A DNA stretch of 64,000 nt from Bolinopsis microptera (taxonomy: Eukaryota > Ctenophora > Tentaculata > Lobata > Bolinopsidae), in assembly GCF_026151205.1 (NCBI RefSeq), contig NC_087072.1, positions 12,562,169-12,626,168 of the forward strand, read 5' to 3'. Both the position numbers and the translations under genes were made by a program. The notes beneath the pieces were generated by a model. It did no database searches. It saw nothing but the letters and a program-made list of their open reading frames with translations, and was not told the origin of the DNA. Position 1 is the first letter of the stretch. Every line of letters begins with the position of its first letter. This document shows positions 47,153 to 56,767 of this stretch, piece after piece.

Positions 47153-48260
47153 TGTTCTGACATTTATAGACTTTAAGAAGGCTTTCGACAGTGTACATCG
47201 TGGGAAAATGCTAAAGATTCTAGAAGCTTACGGCATTCCAGTCAAAATCGTGCAGCTTATACGGCTCATGTACGAGAAGACAATGGCCAAAGTCCTAACT
47301 CCAGACGGAGAAACTGAATTGTTCGAGATACTTGCAGGTGTGTTACAGGGTGATACCTTAGCACCTTACCTCTTTGCAATAGTCATCGACTACTGTATGA
47401 GGCAAGCCATAGGCGATGATGCGGAGCGACTTGGACTCACCCTCGAACGTAGAAAAAGCAGAAGAGTGGGGCCCAAGATCATCACCGATGTGGACTTTGC
47501 AGATGATATAGCACTTATATCTGAGGACATGGACAAGGCTAACGAGTTCCTGCTTAGAGTAGAATCGGCGGCAGCAAGCGTGGGACTACACATAAACGAA
47601 GGCAAGACCAAGGTCATGACACTGAATATGGAGGATCGATCTAGCGACCTACAAAGTCGATCCGGGGAAGCCATAGAAAATGTAGATGATTTCATCTACT
47701 TAGGCTCCTGGATTGAGAGCACAGATAGGGAGATAAGGGTTAGAAAGGGAAAAGCGTGGGGTGCCCTACATAGACTGAAGGATATCTGGAAATCCAAACT
47801 CTCAAAGAGCCTAAAGATTAGATTGTTCATAGCGGCTTGTGAATCAGTACTGCTCTACGGATCAGAAACCTGGACACTGACAAAGGCTCAAGAGAAAAGT
47901 TTGGACGGGACATACACAAAGATGTTGCGTATGGTGCTGGGTATCTCATGGAAGGACAAGGTCAGCAATATAACTTTGTATGGTAGCCTCCCAAGGCTGT
48001 CAAACAAGTTACGAAGCAGGAGATTAAAAATGGCGGGACACTGCATCCGACATCCTGAGCTACTTGCCAGTGATTTAGTCTTATGGGAACCTACGCACGG
48101 TAGAGCACAGCAAGGCCGACCAAGACAAAGCTACTTGTCTATGTTACTGAAGGAAGTTGGGACAAACTCTAAAGAGGAACTGCGAACCCTGATGCGGGAC
48201 AGGGATATATGGAGGGGGTTTTCTGGCGTAGATCGGACTTAGCTCCGACATAGTAGTAGT
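47153..48260 (+). mobile_element. 5'-truncated RTE-like LINE with exact 12-bp TSD
   Basis: The insertion is bounded by agaatttaacac on both sides (47141-47152 and 48261-48272). The element begins within the reverse transcriptase coding region, showing 5' truncation, and its 3' end is a (tag)n repeat (48250-48260), as is typical of RTE elements. Confidence 0.9.
47154..48242 (+). CDS. RTE-like reverse transcriptase, N-terminally truncated
   Basis: The open frame runs from the insertion junction to TAG at 48240-48242. RT motifs are TFIDFKKAFDSVHR (block 2/A region), GVLQGDTLAPYLF, the catalytic VDFADDIAL and the YLGS thumb-proximal motif. The C-terminal part has LLYGSETWTLTKAQEKSLD, MLRMVLGISWKDKV and RRLKMAGHCIRHPE, typical of RTE-clade LINEs. 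The endonuclease domain and the first RT blocks are missing, so the product cannot be functional alone. The frame is otherwise intact, suggesting a young insertion. Confidence 0.88.
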   Translation, partial: VLTFIDFKKAFDSVHRGKMLKILEAYGIPVKIVQLIRLMYEKTMAKVLTPDGETELFEILAGVLQGDTLAPYLFAIVIDYCMRQAIGDDAERLGLTLERRKSRRVGPKIITDVDFADDIALISEDMDKANEFLLRVESAAASVGLHINEGKTKVMTLNMEDRSSDLQSRSGEAIENVDDFIYLGSWIESTDREIRVRKGKAWGALHRLKDIWKSKLSKSLKIRLFIAACESVLLYGSETWTLTKAQEKSLDGTYTKMLRMVLGISWKDKVSNITLYGSLPRLSNKLRSRRLKMAGHCIRHPELLASDLVLWEPTHGRAQQGRPRQSYLSMLLKEVGTNSKEELRTLMRDRDIWRGFSGVDRT

Positions 48261-48566
48261 AGAATTTAACACAAGTAAAAAGTTTAAAGTGAGTGTTTTC
48301 GAGAATTGTGGGCATTTGGCAAAAAAAAGTGCAACTAACTGAACATTCTGATAATTTGATGATATGAATCTCGAATATTATCCAACGAGAAATTTGAAAA
48401 ACATGACCTAGCTCACATCATTCAAAGCGACTAACAAATGTGAAATGACTAAAATGCCACGCGCGGCGTCGGATATGAGGACACAAGCGCGGGAAATTTT
48501 GGCCTTTTTACCGCCGTGAGGCAGGCGCGCGCTATTACAAGTAACTAATAAAGTCTTATTTATATT

Positions 48567-48652
48567 TGTAGGTTTATAACCTACCAGGACGCGCGCCGAG
48601 TTAGACTCGTCGACTGGAACAGCACAGATATTTTACGAGTATCACCCGTTAA
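48567..48652 (+). mobile_element. Short ~90-bp interspersed element, copy B, 9-bp TSD
   Basis: Begins tgtaggtttataacctacc and ends cacccgttaa, flanked by exact direct repeats atttatatt (48558-48566 and 48653-48661). Similar to copies A and C. Confidence 0.75.
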
Positions 48653-48789
48653 ATTTATATTTCTAAACACATTTTTGATTGTTGATCCTGGCCTTGCACA
48701 TCATTTAATTAATGGTTAGTTCTCCAGACCAAACCCATAGCAGAAAACACGTATTTTTTGCCCGCAAGAGCCTTTATTACTATATTGGT

Positions 48790-49110
48790 ATGTGGTTTCA
48801 CCTAACCATGTGCTTTCGCGCCGCTGCGGGCGCGCTTATTCACAAGTCAAAAGGCGGGCGCGCGCCACTGCAAGCACTGCAAGCGCAAAGGGCCAAGGGC
48901 TCTGGATCGAGCAAGTATGTGGTAGCGAGAAACATTATTTGACGCGCGGCGCAGTACCCTGTATATTACTGCATCGCGCTTGCTCTACCGAAAGCCCTCT
49001 CGCTTGCAGTAGCGCGCGACCGCCGAAGGCGGCAAAGGTGTGCTGATCTGTATGTGTCTATTCTACTTGTGAAACAAGCGTAGACACATGGCTATGTGAA
49101 GCATCGCGCT
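48790..49110. repeat. GC-rich imperfect inverted repeat
   Basis: Blocks such as gcgcgc, ctgcaagcg, gggctctgg..gagcaag and acatggctatgtga occur on both sides in inverted order. The same blocks appear at 8590-8700, marking a dispersed family. Open frames across it are not supported. Confidence 0.5.
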
Positions 49111-49464
49111 ATAACAAATAATATAATTACTGTGGACTTAGCTTTACAGAGTTGTTCAATCACAAAACCAACACGATTTTAACTAAATTATGGAATGAAT
49201 TCAACCATGCCCAAAATTGCAGCAGTAACATAAAACTGACAATTCTGAGCACGCCATGCAGTGTATTGTTTAAATCGAGCGCTGTAATAATTTTTGTCTT
49301 CACTTCCAACTAGTCAATGCCCAGAGTGCACAGTGTTGGAAAGATTGGCCATTTTTGATCACAGTATAATCTAGGTTGACTTCTAATTGAATGTATGTGG
49401 TATATAATTAAAATATCAATGGCTATTAATCCATAAATTAATGTTTGTAGTTATTATACATTTA

Positions 49465-49635
49465 TCACATGCCTTCTCATGCGATATCAAAACTTTCGCC
49501 CACGAGGCTTGCCGAGTTAGCGAAAGTTTCGATATTTCCCGAGGCTTGCCGAGGGTTATATCGACATTTTCAATCACGAGGCTTGCCGAGTTTTGAAAAT
49601 GTTGATATCGCATGAGAAGGCATGTGATTAATGTT
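49465..49635. repeat. Cloverleaf-like nested palindrome
   Basis: The outer arms tcacatgccttctcatgcga (49470) and its reverse complement (ending 49627) enclose two further hairpins (aaactttcgc/gcgaaagttt and gacattttcaa/ttgaaaatg). All three loops carry cgaggcttgccgag. The shape predicted by eye is a three-armed structure. Confidence 0.75.
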
Positions 49636-49651
49636 TTATCACACTTTCTTT

Positions 49652-51145
49652 GGAGCCAAATTTGGCCGGGAAAGCAGAATTTGATCAAACGTTAGTTATA
49701 AATCTCACCAAAGCAAAACTAGACATGTCTAACTTATTTATGTTTATAATGTCCAAGCTATATATAGCTCTCGATAAGTTAGTATTTCAGATATTAAAGA
49801 TACAATACGTCAAAATTAGAATCTCGCGTTTCACATTTATGACACAGTGAATGCTGTGTGCCGCGCTGAATTTGCTTTGTACTGCTACCTAGTGCATGCG
49901 ATATTAATGTGTTTTCCGCCTATGGGTCTTGTACTTATGAGTCTAGAATATTCCGCCGCGAGCGCATTTGATACGTAATTACATCCTGCAAATCAATCGA
50001 TGTGAGGTGATTCTAATACTTTATTTCTATTAGATATTTTTAGAGTCATTAAAACTGTAGATGTATAATGTATAGAACATCCGTTTAAGTGTTGATTATA
50101 CATCACAGTCCTTATCGTATAATCTGTATCTGCGATAAGGTGAAAGAATTTCCTGGTTGTTAAATTTGAATAGTATAGAGCTGTGGCGCCATGATTGTCT
50201 ATTTATCAGTCCACATTATACACTGCACACCCTAATTTACATCAACAATATTATCGTCCGTCTTGATTCTTGATTGTCTGTTATTTCAGAATGATTTAAT
50301 CAATGCAACTTGTAATCGTTGACTTAGAATTTTATCAAGTATTCTGCTTAGTTCTTAGTCAGTATACATCTTTACTTGCCATATTTGCCATTATTTGCCA
50401 TTATTTGGAGCCATATTTGGCCTGGAAAGCAGAATTTGATCAAACGTTAGTTATAAATCTCACCAAAGCAAAACTAGACATGTCGAACTTATTTATGTTT
50501 ATAATGTCCAAGCTATTTATAGCTCTCGATAAGTTAGTATTTCAGATATTAAAGATACAATACGTGAAATTAGAATCTCGCGTTTCACATTTATGACACA
50601 GTGAATGCTGTGTGCCGCGCTGAATTTGCTTTGTACTGCTACCTAGTGCATGCGATATTAATGTGTTTTCCGCCTATGGGTCTTGTACTTATGAGTCTAG
50701 AATATTCCGCGCGAGCGCGTTTGATACGTAATTACATCCTGCAAATCAATCGATGTGAGGTGATTCTAATACTTTATTTCTATTAGATATTTTTAGAGTC
50801 ATTAAAACTGTAGATGTATAATGTATAGAACATCCGTTTAAGTGTTGATTATACATCACAGTCCTTATCGTATAATCTGTATCTGCGATGGGGTGAAAGA
50901 ATTTCCTAGTTCTTGTATTTGAATAGAGCTGTGGGGTCATAATTAGTGTCTATTTATCAGTCCACATTATACACTACACTCCCTAATTTACATCAACAAT
51001 ATTATCGTCCGTCTTGATTCTTGATTGTCTGTTATTTCAGAATGATTTAATGCAACTTGTTATCGTTGACTTAGAATTTTATCGAGTATTCTGCTTAGTT
51101 CTTAGTCAGTATCCATCTTTACTTGCCATTATTTGCCATTATCTG
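49652..51145. repeat. Tandem duplication, 755-bp unit, 2 copies
   Basis: The unit starts at 49652 (ggagccaaatttggccggga) and again at 50407 (ggagccatatttggcctgga), and the second copy ends near 51145. Copies differ by scattered substitutions and small indels. Short open frames are mirrored in both copies and are not conserved proteins. Confidence 0.9.
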
Positions 51146-52296
51146 CTTCGAGCTAGAAATTATCTGAACTGGAAATTATCAGAACATTTGTAATATTCAA
51201 ATGTATCTCTTCAACATTTTAGAACGCAGTACTCCACCAGCCTATAACCACCCTGGTGACTGGTCATGGCCATGGCCAGGTAGTTCACCCGTACTGTTAC
51301 CAATATTGAATTGTCTAAAGAATGGCAGCACATTAATCATCGGACCTGTTTGCCCCAGTGCCCAGACTAATTTATAACCAGATTAGCTGATTAAGTTACG
51401 TCATTCGTCCCTTGATATATTTATATAGATAATATATTTTATAGGATGTTTTTATTGCACTTATTTGCACTAACTAAAATTCAGTTAAAACTAGTCCTGG
51501 GATAGAATTTTCGCTCTTTATTGTACAGAATCTATAAGTCTCTTTATCAGTCTGTTTATAGATCAGCCACGAATTTCGCAAGCTAATCTAGGCGAAACCG
51601 GTTTGGAAAATGGAAAAGCCAAGTATAATTTCTGCACAATTTCTATATGGAATATGGCTCAAAGAAGGGATCAGAGGGGGTTAAAATTCAGGTCTGAAAT
51701 GGCTGAAATCTGGCTTTGTTTTGTGTGTTTTCTTCCTTCGAATAGATCAAACATCGTTTCTGTGTCTACTACTTTTTGTGAGGGTGACTGTAGTTTGTTC
51801 TGACACTTCCTTTTTAATTTCAAGTAAGCGATTAAGGAAATTAATAAGCCTGATTGATTGTATCGCTGACAAGTACCAAAACGTTGTGCAACTTTCAAGT
51901 CTGCTTGTAAACTTTGATCTCGTTTTCAGTAACCTTAAGTCGCTTGAAACTCGTACAAACCAGGAAGTTTTTACTTTGTTTCATCATCCGAAGCCTAATT
52001 AGGTTTTGAACTATGAAGTGCAGTAAAAAAGCAACAGCTTGAAAAAGTTTTACAACAAAAAATTGTATTTTGCTTAACACATCTCAAACGCAAGGAAATG
52101 TTTTTAAACCAAGGTATAAATATATATTTTTCCTAAATCTGGAAAGTTTATCTGATCATTGCATTTACGGTCATAGACTACTTCAGGTTATTGATTTAAA
52201 TCTTTATTTAAATCAGTACCTCACAGTAGTAGAACAGTTGTTGAGAGTGGGCTCCTTGTTCCTATGGGAATATCGGACTCTCTCTGAGCAACTGAT
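51146..52296. other. Intergenic, no gene seen
   Basis: AT-rich. Open frames at 51603-51898 and 51721-52348 lack recognisable domains. Confidence 0.55.
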
Positions 52297-52400
52297 TGAT
52301 ATTTCATGCCCCCGGGTGAGAGCCAGTGCTCCCTATCGGGGCATGTAATATCAATTCTGCTTTCCTGCCAAATTTGGCTCGAAAGTGTGATAATATTATA
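52297..52400. repeat. Hairpin related to the right flank of the cloverleaf repeat
   Basis: gatatttcatgcccc ... ggggcatgtaatatc forms a ~15-bp stem. The following 40 bases (aattctgctttcctgccaaa onward) are the inverted form of 49640-49685. Confidence 0.6.
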
Positions 52401-52434
52401 TATTTTATGTTTTTAAAGGTTTGATTTTATATAG

Positions 52435-52540
52435 GGTTAACGGGTGACACTCGTAAAATATCTGTTCCATATATACAGGACCGTCGACGTGTCCAACTCG
52501 GCGCGCGTCCTGGTAGGTTGTAAACCTACAAATATCGGGT
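52435..52540 (-). mobile_element. Short ~90-bp interspersed element, copy C (inverted)
   Basis: The reverse complement matches copies A and B from tgtaggtttacaacctacc through the gcgcgccgag block to cacccgttaa. The flanks are only weakly duplicated, so it is probably older. Confidence 0.65.
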
Positions 52541-53630
52541 CATTGTGATTATATTTTTAAGGATGCTTTTGCTGAAATACCACAAATGAGATACTTTCTA
52601 ATTACATCTCATTTAAACAGGTAGAAATAATTATAAAACAGTACAGTGTGGCAAATTTCCAGCTTATTGCATTGAGTGCCCAATTGAAATAATCATTTTT
52701 AATGTGACTTGCAATCATGACTTGTTCGAAACATCCGTCAAATATAATTGAGACGAAATTTATTTCTATTTTAGATCTTTTAATAATGATAAGTTCGATC
52801 TAAATGGCAACACATTGCGTTTGGCAATTCAACTAGCTTATCAGATGACCGAAATATCAAGCATAACGATGCGTGAGATCAGATGATTGGGTTAACACTC
52901 GACATTAGATCTGCTCACTGAGAGACTTTGGGTCAGGAAACTGATCAGGACCCCGGCCCCAATAGGGGTCAGATCACGTCACCAATTAGAGACGTATAAT
53001 TAGTGATGTGATCCATGGATTAAATATAATTGACATAGAAATGGGCTAGATCTGGGGTAGAGTTCACATGTCAATTCTGTAAATCATAGAAATCACATTA
53101 AGAAGTAATCATAATCTGACTGCTCGAGTCGTAGATCACATAAGGGACGGGAGCTCTTGCTAAGGGGGTTGGGGGGGGGGGGGGGGTTCTCGATCAAGGG
53201 ATGTGAGACGTACGTGCCAAAGGCATGCACGGGGAGTGAGCCGATCAAGTGTTCTTAGGTATATATACTGGGAATCGTGTTTTTAAACCGAATTAGGGTG
53301 TTGTATCACACTATCAATTGATCGCCCCATGAATTTTTTAACAGGTTAAACAAAATGCTTGATAACTTTGTCATTTCAACTCCGTGTTGTATAGTTGTCC
53401 CACTGGATCATGTTCCACATCTAGTGATCTATTGCAATATATAAAACACTGGATCATACATTGTACTTCCATGTATAATTTCAATTTTGAAAATTATAGA
53501 ATGCATGCCCCTTTGACTGGGAGCTGCAAGTGATGTGCAGTGCCACGCTCAACTCAATCTTAGATTTGTCTCTTACAGAGTGATGTAAAGGAGAGTTGCT
53601 CTGACATTGGTAATTTTTGTATTTTGAGTC
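52541..53630. other. Upstream region of CoREST; contains a G-run
   Basis: No coding region supported. A G-run of about 17 sits at 53170-53186 without a matching C-run. The sequence just before the CoREST exon (ttcttttcttctcag, ending 53677) is a strong 3' splice site, so a 5' UTR exon probably lies in this stretch. Confidence 0.5.
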
Positions 53631-53680
53631 GTATGAATTGTCAAAATATGCTGTTTCATTACTTCTTTTCTTCTCAGGAA

Positions 53681-55348
53681 ATGGCTGAAGCTACAAATAA
53701 TCTAAGCAACAATGGAAGTGGAAGCACTCTTCTTAGGGAGTCTGATCGAAGAATGCGTCGTCCATCATCTGGGTCTGATGAATCTCCAGTTCACATGCGA
53801 ATAGGACCTGAATATCAAGCATCAATTCCACCTCTTGAAACAACAAAACGAGTTGTAAGCAGAGGGCCAGCCTTGGTTATATGGAAACCATATTCTAAGT
53901 TACCTGAACAAAAGCTTATGAAATTCGTTGAGTTCTCCAGGACAAAGTTTGGTTATAGAGAGGAGCAGTCTTTAGGATTACTTGTTTGTCACAGATATAA
54001 TATTGATGATGCCAACAAAGATCTTGTTAATTTTGTACCTTATCCAGATGATTGGACGCCATTGGAAAAACAAACTTTCGAAATAGGTTTCCAGGAGCAT
54101 GGAAAAGACTTTCACAAGATTAAAATGATGCTTCCAGATAAGTCTGTGAACAACATAGTTAAGTTTTACTACATTTGGAAGAAAACTCGGTCAAAGTATC
54201 AAACCCTCAAGAATAAAATGAAGTCAAAACGCTCAAATATGGACAGTGATGATGATTCTTATGATGATTTGAATGAGCACAAGAACAAAAGAATAAGGAT
54301 GGGTTCTTCTTCACTGATAACCTCAAGTTTTACGCAAAGCCAGATTCCAATTATACAAGCCCTTTACAATACCAACAATGGAACAGGTGTCAATGAACCA
54401 TGCACTAATTGCCACAGAGCCAAAGCTGTAACTTTAGTTACCTTAAAGCGTGAGCATCTATTGTGTTATGCTTGCTCAGATTACTATCAGAAGTATTCAA
54501 CTATGAGGCCCTTGTTTGAATCAGCTGTTGTTGGAACTGGTGAGACCAATGAGAAAACCATCTTGAATCCTCCCGAAGGCATTGATTTGACCTTGGATTC
54601 TTTAAAGTTAGTGGCCAGTCCAAAAGATGCTCATCATTATCTGGCATGTCTTACCAATCAAGTGATAACATACAAAAACAAGATCCTTGATCAGAAGCAA
54701 CAATACCAGAGGTTGCAGAAGAAATTCAAAAACCTTTCTTTGGAGCAGTATAGGATCCCAGAAAGCCCACCTTCCAGCAGCAAAGGGTGGTCTGATCACG
54801 AAGTAGAAATGTTCAAATTAAGTTTCACCAACTATGGTAAAGATTTTGAAGCTGCTGCAGTTATTGTTGGAACTAAATCAGTGTCACAGTGCCGAAGCCT
54901 CTACTACAGCAAGAAAGACAAATATGACTTTGATGACCTTCTTGATGAATATGATGCAAAACAAGAGAAAATGGAGACAGACGAACCTAAAGACACTAAG
55001 GACAGTAAAGCTGAAGAACAGCCAAGTAGTAAAGACAACGAAATACAGATTGTGTCTGGAAATTCTCCAAGGAGTACGAACACAAAATCTCCTGACAATT
55101 TTGTGTTCAATATGCAGATTGGGGGTATTACCCAGCCGGTCAGACTCCAGCGTGTCCCAATCCAGCTTGGTCAGACAGGAAACCAAGAGCCGATTGTTAT
55201 TGATCTTACTGATGATGATGACGACTCTAGGCCTGCCATCTCTCTTTCAATTAGCTCAGAAAAGAAGGAAACTGTGAAGAAAGTGTTGCATGTTGTAAAC
55301 ATTGTGGACGATGATATACAGATTATAGGTTCTAACAATATAAAGTGA
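53681..55348 (+). CDS. RCOR: CoREST (RCOR) corepressor with GATA-type zinc finger
   Basis: CoREST scaffolds the LSD1-HDAC1/2 chromatin complex. The ATG at 53681 follows a strong acceptor (AG at 53676-53677), giving 555 residues in one coding exon. Domains: ELM2 about 36-118 (HMRIGPEYQASIP, YNIDDANKDL), SANT1 about 122-170 (DWTPLEKQTFEIGFQEHGKDF), a CX2C-X17-CX2C finger at Cys241, 244, 262, 265, a coiled-coil linker about 320-355, then LEQYRIPE and SANT2 about 366-412 (YGKDFEAAAVIVGTKSVSQC). The ELYR-like linker and SANT2 identify CoREST rather than MTA or MIER. The C-terminus is acidic with EPIVIDLTDDDDD, a likely SUMO-interaction motif. The zinc finger between the SANT domains is not part of human RCOR1-3 as I know them. 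An AATAAA occurs near 55692. A TTG or ATG further upstream (53624/53633) is in frame but lies before the acceptor. Confidence 0.9.
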   Translation: MAEATNNLSNNGSGSTLLRESDRRMRRPSSGSDESPVHMRIGPEYQASIPPLETTKRVVSRGPALVIWKPYSKLPEQKLMKFVEFSRTKFGYREEQSLGLLVCHRYNIDDANKDLVNFVPYPDDWTPLEKQTFEIGFQEHGKDFHKIKMMLPDKSVNNIVKFYYIWKKTRSKYQTLKNKMKSKRSNMDSDDDSYDDLNEHKNKRIRMGSSSLITSSFTQSQIPIIQALYNTNNGTGVNEPCTNCHRAKAVTLVTLKREHLLCYACSDYYQKYSTMRPLFESAVVGTGETNEKTILNPPEGIDLTLDSLKLVASPKDAHHYLACLTNQVITYKNKILDQKQQYQRLQKKFKNLSLEQYRIPESPPSSSKGWSDHEVEMFKLSFTNYGKDFEAAAVIVGTKSVSQCRSLYYSKKDKYDFDDLLDEYDAKQEKMETDEPKDTKDSKAEEQPSSKDNEIQIVSGNSPRSTNTKSPDNFVFNMQIGGITQPVRLQRVPIQLGQTGNQEPIVIDLTDDDDDSRPAISLSISSEKKETVKKVLHVVNIVDDDIQIIGSNNIK

Positions 55349-56767
55349 ATTATATTATAATCATATTCCCAGTAGTGTTGACTGTTGTACACAAGGTTTG
55401 GCTTCACCGTCTAGTTGTTGTTACAGCGCACCTATTTTAGGAATAAGGTGATCACCTTAAAAAGTAGCGCATTTTCTTTATGAAAATAGTTTATGTTGTA
55501 GTTGTCAAGATAGGATATTTATTTGACGCACCTTGCAAAGCTAAAGCGAACATTTAATCTTCAGTGGCGCAAGTTAAAAGTTGTAACCATGTGTTTCTAG
55601 ATAACAGAACAGATTCATGCACAAATAACACTGCATAATTTCTCTCAGTCACGTATGATACATTTTTCCTGAAGAGTCCAATGAACTTCAAAATAAAAGT
55701 AGTGTAAAATTAAAATGTATTATATTTTTTTGCTAAATTATTACCACATTAAGGTATCTAGAATATTCGACCCACACTTATCTTCAATCTAATCCAGGAG
55801 TCTTCAAGTTCGATTGGAGTTTGAACGGTTTCATTTTCATTTATTATTTATATTGTATCATCAAAGAATATAAGTATTTAGTACGTTAATGTTTCGTAAG
55901 GCTTACATTCTCCGCAGAAACATCGAATCTCTATGAAGACAATAATGAACATTATCCATAATAAAACAACAAAATAAATGTGTCAGTAATGAACAGCAGG
56001 CCTCATGTAATCGTGTAACTTTAGTATATTTTATTGGCAATGGCTGTTAAACACTACAACTTGAGATATAATAATGAAATTATTCAGAAATAGCGAGGCA
56101 TTAAATGAACTAGCTATATAATACTATACGGACGAATATATCTGTATTATATTTTCTTTAACTTTTATACGATAGAGATTTTATATTCGGCTGGGTATGT
56201 TTTCAAGAAGAGCTTAAATTAGAATTTTTCACAATAATAATGAATTATACATGAAGTGCGAATAATAAAATACACATGGAATAGTATTCTCTCGAGTTCC
56301 TCTTAGCAGATGTTACAAATAATTGTGTCATTTTAAATGATCTGATCAATTGATTAAATAATTATTTAACTAACGTGTAATATTTGCTTTTTTAGCAAAC
56401 GGAGTATAGGCGTATATTTGGGGATCATATTATGATTAAACCATAGTTTATCGTGAAATATAATCTAAATCGAAAAGAAGTTTTTCAAAGATAAGGGGGA
56501 TAAAGAAGAAATTGTAAGCTTTATCGTTAGAAAATTGACAGTTTTGTCAAATAAAGCCGAATATTTGTTTTCCATGTTTGTATTGTTAACGTCATGTTTC
56601 ATTATCATTGTGTTTTATTCGTTTAAATCCTGTGAAAAAACATAATGATAATTTTGTCGTTTAAAGTTTTGCCGTAATATTACAGATAATTCATAATAAG
56701 TATAAGAACTTTAAAGTGTCAATCGATTTATCGTTGTGAGATTTGACATCAACAAACTTGTCAAGGT
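55349..56767. other. CoREST 3' UTR and intergenic
   Basis: AT-rich. AATAAA near 55692 is a likely polyadenylation signal for CoREST. Nothing else supported before the HD gene. Confidence 0.5.

Noticed and set aside
48566-52540. A 4-kb transposon with copies B and C of the short element as its terminal inverted repeats
   Set aside because: Copy B has its own exact 9-bp target duplication, so it inserted independently.
53170-53186. End of another homopolymer-ended element
   Set aside because: No CCAAYG after the G-run, no matching C-run and no 7-bp flanks.
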